In this document: positions 43,601 to 49,772 of the stretch, in pieces
Position numbering within the stretch: position 1 is the stretch's first letter
Layout: every line of letters starts with the position of its first letter
Source of the DNA: Hippopus hippopus
Lineage: Eukaryota; Mollusca; Bivalvia; Cardiida; Cardiidae
Assembly (NCBI GenBank): GCA_946811185.2
Contig: OX328109.1
Span: forward strand, 12,498,255 to 12,562,254
Direction: 5' to 3'
DNA: 64,000 nucleotides
Position numbers and translations under genes: made by a program
Notes under the pieces: generated by a model
The model's database searches: none
Seen by the model: only the letters and a program-made list of their open reading frames with translations
Told to the model about the DNA's origin: nothing

Positions 43601-45277
43601 AAAAAATAACATCAAATTTTCCCCTCAATGTGCGAATGCAATCAAAGAATTGGTAAATATTTACATTTTGGGTCAGTTTTGTGAGCGGGCTTGCGTGCGT
43701 GCATACATGCATATGTGTGTAAATGTTATCTTCATTTATCCTTCAGTTAGCTAAATTCCGGTATTTAGGCTTTTAGAATTACATTCCGTAACATTTCGGT
43801 TGTTGCCTCATCCACACTACGTCACATTCCGTGAATTAGGCATCTACATTCCGTAATACTTTCTTACACAGTGTTACATTCCGGATATTAGGCATCTACA
43901 TTCCGTAACATTTTGTTACACTTTGTTACAAACAATAGTTGCCCCTCTCACCAAACACCCCCCTAAATCTGAGCATTTTTATGTCCATTGGTCAAATGAG
44001 CATATGTGAATGTGTGTTTACTATCTACATTTATTCTTCAAAAAGTTACACTCTGTTTATAGACTTTTAGAATTACACTCTGTAACATTTTGTTGTTGCC
44101 TCGTCCATATTCCGTTACATCCCGGATATCAGGCATCTACATTCCGTCATATTTTGTTACACTTTGTTACATTTCTGTAATTCTAAGGCAAGACACCCAA
44201 TTCCCACTCAACGTACGACAGCAATCAAAGAAGCTTAGATAAACAATACCTGCCCCTCTCCGCCACCCGACCCCGTAAATCTGACCTTTTTTTTTTAATG
44301 TCCATTGGTCAAATGTTACATTTACATATCTACAGTTATACTTCATTTACCTACATTCCGCTATTTAGGCGTTTAGAATTACATTCCATTACACTCCGTT
44401 GTTGCCACTTCTACATTCCGTAACATTCCGTGAATTAGGCATCTACATTCTGTAACATTTTGTCACATTCCGGTAATTAGGCACCACATTTTGTTACATT
44501 CCGGTAATTAGTATACCTGCTAAAAAAGAACGCTGTTCGTCTGATATTGAAGCAAGATCAGACTTTGGTTAATTAATGATTTATTCAATTTTCTAGATGA
44601 TTTCAGAAAATTGCATCACTGATGGCGCACTGTTTTCTATTTTGGGGGTCATTTGAGTTAAAATAGCGTCATTGACGCAGGATTTGTGCATCATGGAAAA
44701 CCCCGATAACTGTGTCATAATATTTCAGGGTTATCGCTGAATAGTTCCCTTATTGATCATTAAGGAACTTTTAATAGATGTGACTTTTTTTTCCAAAGAG
44801 AAAAGCAAATGACACATTCACCCTTTACCACAAATAGCAACTTTCAATGACCCTGCGAAAGACGGCTTTTAAAATCATTCTTGAGAAATGAAAAAATCTT
44901 CGAAAACAAATTCTCCTTTTCCCACAAGGTTCCAACCTATAACTGACAAATCCAATAAACAACGTAAATAAATCTTTTATATAGTTTACATACAAACGAC
45001 TAAAGAGGAAATAGGTTGGGGTGAAACGACAAGTGGTGAAAAATATGGGCGAAACGACCAGGGCCCCTGGCAGGGGGGAAACGTCTTCGGGGCGAAACTA
45101 CTTGTTACCTTTCGATTAACTTGAAGGTATGCAACAATATACACTTACTGCTAAAGTAACGAATTCTGGATCTAGTTCACTCCAGTCTTTAATTGTGGAC
45201 TGTAGAAGCGGACTGTCCGTGGACGTGTTCTCCTCCAAAGGCTTAGAATCCGGGGGTGCGTCGTCTTGTTCCTGCAT
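23413..45277 (-). CDS. TMEM120: TMEM120 membrane protein (NET29/TACAN family), complete, 12 exons
   Basis: Exons in order: 45277-45149, 38051-37936, 36400-36284, 35938-35879, 34858-34742, 32677-32588, 31241-31176, 30772-30711, 29129-29037, 26492-26428, 24798-24730, 23568-23413. All 11 introns have GT/AG ends and matching phases; the predicted protein is 379 aa (human paralogues are about 340). Order: acidic N terminus (1-43), coiled coil (about 44-120), then a six-helix membrane domain. Family signatures: [28 protein letters not shown] (191-201), [12 protein letters not shown] (212-223), [55 protein letters not shown] and the terminal GNMATTLKV. Vertebrate TMEM120A/B sit in ER and inner nuclear membrane, promote adipogenesis, have an ELOVL-like fold and bind coenzyme A; the Trp/His-rich GWW-HH segment lies near that site. 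The extra ~36 residues come from exon 1 and the C-terminal tail. I cannot tell A from B; invertebrates usually have one gene. Confidence 0.96.
23600..23680. repeat. GATCAGACTGCA repeat, half copy
   Basis: GTAGATCAAGATCAGACTGC without the opposing arm. Confidence 0.55.
23686..23881. repeat. ACCAACC palindromic MITE, long form
   Basis: GGGTCCATATACACCAACTA to AATAAGGACCCTGATC; core CTGATTGGCTGAACCATTTG and GGTTCAGCCAATCA form a close palindrome. In the last TMEM120 intron. Confidence 0.8.
23971..24207 (+). repeat. TTAA-hairpin MITE, full copy
   Basis: TTAACTCTCTACCACCAAAC to GACTGTTTGGTAAAGGGA; centre GAAAATGCTGGTTACTAGCA. Confidence 0.82.
24276..24471 (+). repeat. TTAA-hairpin MITE, deleted centre
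   Basis: TTGTTTACCAAACAACAAAA left, AACATCATGGTTATCAGCAT with one palindrome arm missing, GTCACTGAAATTAGGG right. Confidence 0.7.
24508..24723 (+). repeat. TTAA-hairpin MITE touching the TMEM120 exon 11 donor
   Basis: TTAACTCTTTACCGGATGAC to GGATTGAGCAGTGGAGGGAT. Its right terminus ends 6 bp before the exon boundary at 24730; on the gene strand the donor reads GTAAGA then TTATCCC. Confidence 0.85.
24730..24798 (-). CDS. TMEM120: TMEM120 exon 11
   Basis: Acceptor TTTTACAG, donor GGCAG|GTAAGA. Encodes [16 protein letters not shown] then RRCKEWQ (human FWQLFNALTLFNLAQD, PQCKEWQ). A TTAA-hairpin MITE begins at intron position +7. Confidence 0.97.
25353..25613 (+). repeat. GAGCC MITE, full copy
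   Basis: GAGCCATGATCTGTGAAATG to TTGCCAGAGCTTGCCTC; palindrome CAGGCCAGCCTGCGCATTCT facing GTGCAGGCTGACCTGAG. Confidence 0.9.
25640..25810 (+). repeat. SINE copy, partial
   Basis: GTTTGAATCTACAGCTTGGC (B-box remnant), GATTGGTTATACTTATCGCC, GTGGGAAAGCAGACAGTGGC. Confidence 0.65.
25820..26040 (+). repeat. TTAA-hairpin MITE, diverged
   Basis: GACTCATCCATATTGAATCC, centre GAAATTACTGGCAGACAGCA, right TGTTTGGTACAGGGTTTAA. Confidence 0.7.
26428..26492 (-). CDS. TMEM120: TMEM120 exon 10
   Basis: Acceptor TTTACAG, donor GCTTAT|GTAAGT. Encodes [20 protein letters not shown]; human has [20 protein letters not shown]. Confidence 0.97.
26562..26850 (-). repeat. SINE, reverse
   Basis: TTATTTCAGACATTGTGTGG, GGCAGCCAGTGCACCTATGC, TGCTTTCCTGGGGTTTCTTT (present twice as an internal duplication) and ACGACTATCATCAATCC. 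Confidence 0.7.
26867..27092 (-). repeat. TTAA-hairpin MITE, full copy
   Basis: TTAACCCTTTACCACACAAT to GTTTAGTAAAGAGTTAA; centre GAAAATGCTGATACCAGCAT. Confidence 0.9.
27178..27360 (+). repeat. TTAA-hairpin MITE, partial
   Basis: GCTGGTCCAACTTTGACAGC, ATACTGGTTACTCCAGCATT; ends in AGCAATTGTTTGTAAAAGGG. Confidence 0.7.
27544..28976 (-). mobile_element. Helentron-like tandem-core element, type 2, long copy
   Basis: Plus-strand left end AACAAGATGTCTGTTTGTAA with TCATGCCCCCC; right end ACCCCCACTTCGTTGAAGGG then GGGGCATAA. CATGCCCCCC and GGGGGGCAT are subterminal inverted repeats, and CTTCGTTGAAG is a hairpin loop. Between: about five units of exactly 158 bp (GGTTTGGTCTATATATCA at 28111, 28269, 28427, 28585, 28743). 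On the minus strand it ends CATCTTGTTT, like the CTCTTGTT end of type 1. Lies in a TMEM120 intron, 61 bp from exon 9. Confidence 0.85.
29037..29129 (-). CDS. TMEM120: TMEM120 exon 9
   Basis: Acceptor ATTGTAG, donor TGTGG|GTAAGT. Encodes [20 protein letters not shown] and RHDMDITV, close to [20 protein letters not shown] plus RHTMDLTV of human TMEM120A. Confidence 0.97.
29575..29776 (+). repeat. TTAA-hairpin MITE, diverged
   Basis: GCTCTGTACCAAATGTCAAA, GACTTGTCCAACTTGAAAGC; the centre is shortened to ATGGTTGCCATCATTTTCCC. Confidence 0.7.
29784..30082 (-). repeat. tRNA-derived SINE, reverse
   Basis: GTTTAATGGTGTTTTCAACA, AGCCACCGGCTACTTTCCCA, and head GGGATTCAAACCAGTGATTC with GACTGAGCTACAGGGCTTGG (B and A boxes in reverse). 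Confidence 0.8.
30711..30772 (-). CDS. TMEM120: TMEM120 exon 8
   Basis: Acceptor CTTACAG, donor TGTGG|GTAAGC. Encodes [20 protein letters not shown]; aligns with PDGLMYQKFRNQFLSFSMYQ. The preceding split codon restores the conserved Trp of WPD. Confidence 0.95.
30850..30990 (-). repeat. TTAA-hairpin MITE, partial
   Basis: AACATTGTGAAAGATGGAG, GTCATCCCCAAATGCTTTCG, GTCCTTTTGTAAAGTGTAA. Confidence 0.6.
30996..31107. repeat. ACCAACC palindromic MITE, core only
   Basis: TCCTGATTGGCTAAACCAAG with AGAAATTGCATAAGTTTCTA; terminal repeats decayed. Confidence 0.55.
31176..31241 (-). CDS. TMEM120: TMEM120 exon 7, GWW-HH segment
   Basis: Acceptor CTTTCAG, donor ATATG|GTAGGT. Encodes [20 protein letters not shown]; human has [20 protein letters not shown]. 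The two Trp and two His are kept; this region faces the CoA pocket in published TMEM120A structures. Confidence 0.97.
31290..31500 (-). repeat. TTAA-hairpin MITE, diverged
   Basis: TATCACACAATCCCCAGTTT, GAGAAAATGCTGGTACTCAG, ACAAATGCTTTAAATATAGA. Confidence 0.65.
31825..32228 (-). repeat. TTAA-hairpin MITE fragments, two copies
   Basis: First copy 31825-31990 (AATCCTGTGTTTTAACAGCC, GTCGTTTGCAAATGCTCTC), second 32015-32228 (AACATTGTGGGAAGACAAG, TTGTCTGCAAATGCTTTCAA). Both same orientation. Confidence 0.65.
32588..32677 (-). CDS. TMEM120: TMEM120 exon 6, second membrane helix
   Basis: Acceptor ATTACAG, donor TCAAG|GTAAGA. Encodes [18 protein letters not shown] and [18 protein letters not shown] is the most conserved block of the family. 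Confidence 0.97.
32755..32900. repeat. GATCAGACTGCA palindrome, best copy
   Basis: GTAGATCGAGATCAGACTGC facing GTGCAGTCTGATCTTTGATC, with flanks GTTACTTTTGCGGCCA and GACAACCTTGAAACTGCTTT that recur in other copies. Confidence 0.8.
32934..33419 (+). repeat. TTAA-hairpin MITE split by a GAGCC MITE
   Basis: Left piece 32934-32991 (TTTCACTCTTTACCATACAA, CCAAGTAGAAAACATTTG), right piece 33240-33419 (TAGACAATTTACTTAAATGT to TTGTGTGGTAAATGGTTA); the interrupting element is 32992-33239. Confidence 0.8.
32992..33239 (-). repeat. GAGCC MITE nested in the TTAA-hairpin MITE
   Basis: GAGCCATGTTCTGGCAAAAG to TTTTCACAGAGCATGACTC; the palindrome is shortened to CTAGGTCAGCTGCATAGGCT. Confidence 0.82.
33485..33570. 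repeat. GATCAGACTGCA palindrome, partial
   Basis: TCTGACTGCACATTCTTTGC and CACGTCTGATCTTGATCTAC. Confidence 0.6.
33690..33972 (+). repeat. tRNA-derived SINE
   Basis: CACCAGGTTTAAATCCCTTG (B-box-like), TCAGATGATTGTCATAGCAA, GTGGAAAGCAGCAAGTGGCT; tail AACTGAAATAATGTTGAA. Confidence 0.72.
34068..34275 (+). repeat. TTAA-hairpin MITE, diverged
   Basis: CACTTTAACAGATGACAAAA, GACTTGTCCATATTAAAAGC, centre GAAAATGCTGTTTACCAGTA. Confidence 0.7.
34370..34465. repeat. GATCAGACTGCA palindrome
   Basis: GTAGATCAAAGATCAGAGTG facing TGTGCAGTCTGATCTTGATT. Confidence 0.7.
34485..34706 (+). repeat. TTAA-hairpin MITE, clean palindrome, near a TMEM120 donor
   Basis: Left end replaced by an A-run (34489-34506); GGAGAAAATGCTGGTTACCA then GCATTTTCTCCTTTTCCCAC intact; right end GATTGTTTGGTGAGGAGTTG, 35 bp from the exon 5 boundary. 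Confidence 0.85.
34742..34858 (-). CDS. TMEM120: TMEM120 exon 5, first membrane helix
   Basis: Acceptor ATTTCAG, donor ATAAG|GTAAGT. Encodes YKQDYERFK (YKDEYEKFK in human) then the hydrophobic helix [20 protein letters not shown]. Confidence 0.96.
35299..35530 (+). repeat. TTAA-hairpin MITE, full copy
   Basis: TTAACTCTTTACCACATGAC to GGATTGTGTGGAAAAGGGTT; centre GGAGAAAATGCTGGTTATCA. Confidence 0.88.
35670..35775. repeat. GATCAGACTGCA palindrome
   Basis: GTAGATCAAAGATCAGACTG facing GTGCAGTCCGATCTTGATCT. Confidence 0.75.
35879..35938 (-). CDS. TMEM120: TMEM120 exon 4
   Basis: A 60-nt exon, acceptor TTTTCAG, donor GACAA|GTAAGA, encoding [19 protein letters not shown]; near-identical in pattern to LYLSLVLGNVNVTLLSKQA of human TMEM120A. 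Confidence 0.96.
36284..36400 (-). CDS. TMEM120: TMEM120 exon 3, end of coiled coil
   Basis: Acceptor ATTTTAG, donor AATGG|GTAAAT. Encodes [20 protein letters not shown] and DHLPHTNG, counterpart of AYLPKKNG in vertebrates. Phase 2 at both ends. Confidence 0.94.
36878..37115 (-). repeat. tRNA-derived SINE, reverse
   Basis: GGTATCGAACCTGCAACTAC (B box reverse) and CACTGAGCTACCTGGCTAGA (A box reverse); body AGTGCACCGATGCATATGTT, AAGCCACTGACCACTATTCT. Confidence 0.8.
37308..37575 (-). repeat. TTAA-hairpin MITE with a duplicated left end
   Basis: Two left-end phrases (CACAATCCCAAGTTTTAATA and CAGAATCCCGAGTTTTAATG) precede one core AACCAGCATTTTCTCC and one right end GTCTGGTAAGGGTTAA. Confidence 0.78.
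37936..38051 (-). CDS. TMEM120: TMEM120 exon 2, coiled coil
   Basis: Acceptor ATCCTAG, donor ATAAA|GTAAG, phase 0 to 2. Encodes [16 protein letters not shown] and the following basic heptads, matching LYRLKLEELTKLQNNC of human TMEM120A. Its 5' edge is part of a tandem duplication (see 38030-38306). Confidence 0.94.
38030..38306. repeat. About 140-bp tandem duplication covering the TMEM120 exon 2 acceptor
   Basis: TGTAGATCTCAAAATCATTC, TAGGATGAT and GCCAAAAAGGGACATAA occur in the same order at 38033-38145 and 38178-38302. The first unit contains the real exon 2 acceptor and first codons; the second is a degenerate copy in intron 1, cut by the 38307-44705 insertion and resuming at 44706 with ATAACTGTGTCATAATATTT. 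Confidence 0.8.
38770..39900. repeat. Left-arm cluster of GGAATGTAACAAAATGTTAC repeats
   Basis: Many short units combining GAATGTTAC, AAATGTAAT and GCCTAAATAC; mirror image of 43740-44520 (for example CCTAAATTAATAGCGGAATG versus CATTCCGCTATTTAGG). Confidence 0.8.
40084..40340 (-). repeat. GAGCC MITE, full copy
   Basis: GAGCCATACTCTGGCAAAAG to TTTTCACAGAGCATGGG; palindrome TAGGTCAGCGAGCGGACAGC decayed. Confidence 0.85.
40575..40633. repeat. (CA)n microsatellite
   Basis: About 29 uninterrupted CA dinucleotides. Confidence 0.98.
40735..40972 (-). repeat. tRNA-derived SINE, reverse, second type
   Basis: CACCTGAGCTATGCGGGTC is a reversed A-box-type head and ATGGGAATGGAACCCACACC a reversed B box; the body ACGGGACCTCGGTTTAACGT is unlike the other SINEs here. 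Confidence 0.75.
41372..41608 (-). repeat. SINE, reverse, third type
   Basis: GCTCAAACCCGGGGCCTCCA and AACCACTGAGCCTTGAAGGA at the head; AAGTGTCTTGCCCAAGGGCA body; GATTGATTGATCGATATT tail. Related copy at 50448-50676. Confidence 0.75.
41738..42397 (+). mobile_element. Helentron-like tandem-core element, type 1, short copy
   Basis: TTAGCTCACCTGAGCACGAA to CGACTTCAGGGCCATCATGG, CCCTCTTGTT; about three 145-bp units (AGTCCGATACTCCTGAAACT, AGGTCACTAGGTCA). Nested in the 6.4-kb insertion. Confidence 0.88.
42448..42815. repeat. AAAGGCC palindromic MITE
   Basis: AACAATAAAGGCCAAAATTT at left, ATTTTGGCCTTTACTGGGCC at right. ATACCATTTAAAAGTATGGA occurs on one arm and its reverse complement on the other. 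Confidence 0.8.
43400..43525. repeat. GATG/GATT tetranucleotide repeat
   Basis: GATGGATGGATGGATAGATG passing into GACTGACTGATTGACTGA and ATTGATTGATTG-type repeats. Confidence 0.95.
43740..44520. repeat. Right-arm cluster of TTACATTCCG repeats
   Basis: Inverted counterpart of the left arm: CTACATTCCGTAACATTCCG and GTGAATTAGGCATCTACATT. Separated from the left arm by about 4 kb of other insertions. Confidence 0.8.
44818..44965 (-). repeat. TTAA-hairpin MITE, partial
   Basis: TTCACCCTTTACCACAAATA, TTCAATGACCCTGCGAAAGA, then a shortened core. Confidence 0.65.
45149..45277 (-). CDS. TMEM120: TMEM120 exon 1 with start codon
   Basis: ATG at 45277-45275 in context ACAAAATGC (A at -3); 43 codons to donor TAGCA|GTAAGT, phase 0. 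Acidic start [16 protein letters not shown], then [15 protein letters not shown], matching CLRDWEDLQQDFQNI of human TMEM120A. Upstream ATGs exist only in two tiny frames (see promoter). Confidence 0.9.
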
Positions 45278-45440
45278 TTTGTATGCTGGCTTAGCGCACT
45301 CGTCACAATTCGGCCGCTTCCGTCTACATCTTCCGGTAAAGATCCGGCACCAAGTTCACGAACCGACGGTATGTGTATATTCCTCGGCCCCCATGGTAAA
45401 AATAGACTATATTTCCCGGCGTCTCCGCCCCTCTATATAA
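45278..45440 (-). promoter_or_regulatory. TMEM120 proximal promoter/5' UTR, CpG-rich
   Basis: About 160 bp that is clearly richer in G+C and CpG than the flanks, bounded upstream by a MITE. Reading the minus strand: CTTATATAG next to GAGGGGCGGAG (TATA-like plus GC box), two ETS-like CGGAAG sites (ACCGGAAGATG and ACGGAAGCGG). Two upstream ATGs: one 12-codon frame starting ACCATGGGG, and an immediate ATGTAG start-stop. The transcription start is not visible, so how much of this is transcribed is unknown. Confidence 0.6.
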
Positions 45441-45702
45441 GAGCCATGCTCTGGCAAAAGGGGGCTTAATGCACCCCCATGATGCATGACACTAGCCCAA
45501 GTCATCACATAATTATGGATCCATAAGAGCCACTTTTTTAAACAACCGACTTGATCCTGTGGTAGACTGGTCCTTTAACATACAGAAAATTGACCAATAG
45601 TGAAAAGTTTCGGCCCTGGCCAGCCTGCGCGGACTGCGCAGGCTAGCCTGGGTCGATACTTTTCGCAGATGCATTAAGCCCCCTTTTTACAGAGTAAGGC
45701 TC
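45441..45702 (-). repeat. GAGCC MITE bounding the TMEM120 promoter
   Basis: GAGCCATGCTCTGGCAAAAG to TTTTACAGAGTAAGGCTC; palindrome CCAGCCTGCGCGGACTGCGC continuing as AGGCTAGCCTGG. Its edge touches the TATATAA of the promoter. Confidence 0.9.
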
Positions 45703-45789
45703 AGAAATATTGTATTTGCCAATGGATTTTGATAGCGTGCTAAATTAAATCTTGTTATAACGCTTCTGTAGTTGTAAAATACGTTAAAT

Positions 45790-48640
45790 TTCACTTTTGA
45801 AATTGTCTCAGTGACCTATTTTTTTTTTTACCCTAATTTTTAATATATCTTTTCAGAGATATTATCAAGACAAACATTCTAATGGTCATGAGAATTGGAC
45901 TGGAAATATGGCTTGTTGTTTGTGACAAAGGCTTTTCTTTAATAATTGTCCAAGTGGCCCAATTTTAACAAATTTGACCCATTTTCTAATTACTTTTAGG
46001 TATTTTTAAGTTAAGCATTCTGATCAATTTTAATGAGTATTAGACTAAAAACACAAGGTTTTCTGAGATTTGTCCAGGTGACCTACTTTTTGACCCTACA
46101 TGACCAATTTTCAAACTCTTCGAAATATCAAAAAAAAAAAAAATTCTGTCCAACTTTCATGAGACTCAGACAAAAAATATATGGTCTCTGGAGTGCACAC
46201 AAGGATTTTCACAGGTAAGTCCCACTGACCTATTTTTTGACCAAATATGTCTACTTTTCAAGCTTTGTAGATATATCATCAAGGCTATCATTCTCACCAA
46301 TTTTCATGAGTAATTGACTGAAAATGTGGCCTCTAGACTGCACACGAGATTTTTCTAAAATCTTTTCCTTTTGGCAGCCTTTTTCATATACCATCCCTGC
46401 CTTAAGTGACAAATTTCAAATTTTTTCAAGATTTCATCGAGACAAACTTTGACCAATTTTCATGGATATCACACTGAAAAGCAGCTGTTAGAGTATGCAT
46501 AAGGTTATTGCTAAGATTTGTCCTAGTGACCTACTTTTTGAACCTACATGACCAGATTGGGTACTTGTAGAGATATTACCAAGGCAAACATTCTGACCTT
46601 TTTTTCATGAGTATCAGACTAAATGCAAATTCTAGAATACACACAAGGTTTTTCTTAGATTTGTTCAGGTGACCTACTTTTTGACTCTATGTAACCAAGT
46701 TTCGCTCCAAGATACATGTAATATCAAGACAAAAATTTTGACTAATTTTCCTGAGTATCAGACTGAAACGTGGCCTCTAGACTGCATACAAGGTTTTACT
46801 GAGATTTATCCCAGTGGCCTATTTTTTTACCTTTTGTGACCTATGATAATACTAGTGTATCATGACAAACATGCTTTTCATGAGTATCCAATTGCTTGGA
46901 CACAAGATTTTTCGAGAATTGTCAGTGACCTCCTTTTTGGATATTCATGACTTCAATTTGAACTTAGAATATCATCTAGAAAATCATACTGACCAGCTTT
47001 TATGAGCATCTGAAGAGTTTTAAAAATTTGACCAAGTGACCTACTTTTTGCCCCCAAATGATCAAATTTTGAACTTGTCTGAGATATTATTAAGACTAAC
47101 AATTTGACTAATTTCCATAAGTATCACACTGAAAATGTAGCCTCCAGAGTGCACATAAGGTTTTTTTTTTTTAAGATTTGTCCCAGTGACCTACTTTTTG
47201 ACCTAATGTAATAAATTTAAACTAGTGTGGGACATTATCAAGACAAACATTCTAATTTTCATCAGTAGTAGACTGAAAATGTGGTTTCTAGTCTACAGTA
47301 AACCCAAGGTTTTTCTAAGATTTGTCCTAATGACTTACTTTTTGACCCTATGTGATCCAATTTCAAACAAGATGTCTGTTTGTAAAACAGTCATGCCCCC
47401 CTAATGCCACATTGATACAGAAAGTGGCACAGTTCATAAACTGATATCAAAAGAATTGATTGGGAAATATCGGTGTCATCTTTTTGATTTATAGCCCACT
47501 TCAATTGTTAAACGTGATAATCTGTCAACAGTTTGCATAATAATACACACCGTCGTGTGTATACATACAAGATTGTAAACAGTCGCTGATACACAGACTG
47601 GGTTATCGATTTTCTTTTCGGCACGCGCGTTCGACTTCCACTTTTTCCCAGTCGACTTCGATGCTTACTACGTCCCCGATAATACGCGAATAAAATGTTG
47701 GAGCCACAAGTTGAGCCACATATGATGATTTTTGAGATACTTTAATTTTTTTTGAGCAAATGGCTCAAGTGGCGAATGGCAGCGTGGGTCCTGAATCATC
47801 TGGTGTTCACTGTGACCTTGACTTTTCACGGATTAACCTTAAAATCAATAGGGATCATTTACACTCCAAGATGAATGTCTGTACAGAATTTGAAGGACCT
47901 AGGTCAATTCTGTGTCTAGTTATCATCTGGACAAGGTTTGGTCTATATATCATTAAGTTGAAGGCCACTGTGACCTTGACCTGTGATGGATTAATCTCAA
48001 AATCGATAGGGATCATTTACACTCCAAGATGAATATCTGTACAGAATTTGAAGAACCTATGTCAATTCTGTGTCTAGTTATCATCTGGACAAGGTTTGGT
48101 CTATATATCATTAAGTTGAAGGCCACTGTGACCTTGACCTTTGATGGATTAATCTCAAAATCAATAGGGATAATCTGCACTCCAAGACGAATGTCTGTGC
48201 CAAATTTGATGAACCTAGGTCAATTCTGTGTCTAGTTATCATCCGGACAAGGTTTGGTCTATATATCAACATGTTGACGGTCACTGTGACTTTGACCTTT
48301 GACCAATTGACCTCAAAATCAATAGGGATCATCTACACTCCGAGACGCATGTCTGTGCCAAATTTGACGAACCTAGGTCAATTCTGTGTCTAGTTATCAT
48401 CCGGACAAGGTAAGGTCTACCGACCGACCGACATTAGCAAAGCAATATACCCCCACTTCGTTGAAGGGGGGCATAACTAGTCCGAGATGTTATCAAGCCA
48501 ACCTTTAATTTTGAATATGTCCAAGATATCATACAGACAATATACCAACTAATTTCCATGGGTATCAGACTAACAATGAGGCTAAATGAGCTAAACAAAT
48601 TTGTTGTGTATTTATGAGTTCAGTGAAAATAAACAGTGAA
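45790..48640 (-). repeat. Decayed type 1 tandem array, reverse, interrupted
   Basis: Units of about 145-155 bp reading AGTGACCTACTTTTTGACCC, TCAAGACAAACATTCT and GAGTATCAGACTGAAAAT-type phrases, the reverse complement of the type 1 core. Neither terminal hairpin is clear. The type 2 element at 47365-48476 splits one unit. Confidence 0.8.
47365..48476 (-). mobile_element. Helentron-like tandem-core element, type 2, short copy
   Basis: Nearly identical to 27544-28976 at both ends (AACAAGATGTCTGTTTGTAA; ACCCCCACTTCGTTGAAGGG) but shorter by about 320 bp, which is two 158-bp units. Flanks rejoin without a visible duplication: ...ATCCAATTTCA before and TAGTCCGAGATGTTATCAAG after form one continuous type 1 unit. 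Confidence 0.87.
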
Positions 48641-49050
48641 ATAAAGATTGCAATGGGAGTGCCATTGGAAAGGGAATTATTGTCTGCTTCACAGGTTGGA
48701 CTGGGGAATACATTTTTGCCACAAACCGAAGTCCTAAAATATGCATTGAAAATATTTTGATGAAATGGACAAAATGGAAATGACTTTATGAGATGAACAC
48801 TGTCTGGATTTAAAAATTAATTAAATACATGTACTAATCATATGATTATCAAATCATGACGTGATATATTTTCAATTATTTTTTAGGTAATTATCTGCAG
48901 TTTACAAAGAAATATTGCGTAATTAGTACAGATAATTTACATAATTAGCACCATTCAATTATAAATAGCTTTACCCATGCGAAATTGAAAGAGGTACGTG
49001 AAATGGAAAACATTACAGTATAGAAGTGATCTGCATCATAGCAAGCCCTG
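48641..49050. other. Intergenic, nothing recognised
   Basis: AT-rich DNA between the decayed array and an ACCAACC MITE. Confidence 0.5.
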
Positions 49051-49236
49051 TGTCCGTATTCACCAACCATTCTTAAGTACATTTTTCATCTTATTCTGAA
49101 GAATTTTCTAAATTTGAAAGTAACACAACTTCTGATTGGCTAAACTATAAGCCAATCAGAAGTTGTGTTACTTTCTAAATCTACATGTAGAATTTGACTC
49201 TGAATGAAATTAAGAATGGTTGGTGAATGTGAATCC
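49051..49236. repeat. ACCAACC palindromic MITE, best copy
   Basis: TGTCCGTATTCACCAACCAT to GGTTGGTGAATGTGAATCC; core GTAACACAACTTCTGATTGG facing CCAATCAGAAGTTGTGTTAC, a perfect 20-bp inverted pair. Confidence 0.9.
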
Positions 49237-49559
49237 TGATTACTTTGGTATGAAATAAAAGTGTCCTGTTAATGTTTTGCATGATGCCCCAGCACCTCTG
49301 TAGGGAGAAATAGAGTATGTAGCTAACAGCCCAACCTGACTCTGTCACTGTGTTTATAAGAGCAACTTGTAGCAAAATTCAATAAATTTATTCATAATAA
49401 TCTAAAAATATATTTTTAAAATGTGAAAGGAATAAAGAGTACCATATAAACTCTACCCTTATATGTGCTGAATGAATAAAAATATAGAAATGGGCATTTT
49501 ACAAACAATAGAGGACCAGAGGCTTTCACTTTCATAACAACTTTATCAGACAACATGAG

Positions 49560-49625
49560 ATGCTGTAGATCAAAGGTTAAATTACCCAGAATGTGCCATC
49601 TGATCTTATTTACACTGTCCATAAC
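49560..49625. repeat. GATCAGACTGCA palindrome, diverged
   Basis: GCTGTAGATCAAAGGTTAAA and CCATCTGATCTTATTTACAC. Confidence 0.5.
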
Positions 49626-49679
49626 TTAAATTTTATCTAAGAAAGTCCTGGAATTACAAAAGGTAAATCAACATCCAAA

Positions 49680-49772
49680 CATTACAAACCCTTCACCAAA
49701 AAAAAACACGAGTTTAAAAGACCCCGAAGAAGACAGCTTTTGAAAACATCATGAGAAAAGGAGAAAATGCAT
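49680..49772 (-). repeat. TTAA-hairpin MITE, left half
   Basis: AAGACCCCGAAGAAGACAGC, AACATCATGAGAAAAGGAG, cut exactly where the next copy starts. Confidence 0.75.

Larger units (their letters stand above)
38307..44705. mobile_element. 6.4-kb insertion with TIRs and 7-bp target duplication in TMEM120 intron 1
   Basis: ATAACTG flanks it on both sides (38300-38306 and 44706-44712). Left end CAGGGTTTTCC, right end GGAAAACCCCG, i.e. near-matching 11-bp terminal inverted repeats. hAT elements have CAGGG-type ends and 8-bp duplications, so this is hAT-like but not proven. Both arms hold clusters of GGAATGTTACGGAATGTAG-type phrases (38770-39900) mirrored as CTACATTCCGTAACATTCC (43740-44520). Inside lie later insertions: a GAGCC MITE, SINEs, a (CA)n tract, a type 1 tandem element, an AAAGGCC palindrome and GATG/GATT simple repeats. 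No transposase reading frame survives. Confidence 0.65.

Noticed and set aside
45129..45440. 103-codon plus-strand frame
   Set aside because: Antisense shadow of TMEM120 exon 1 and its CpG-rich promoter; the minus-strand reading has the splice site and homology.
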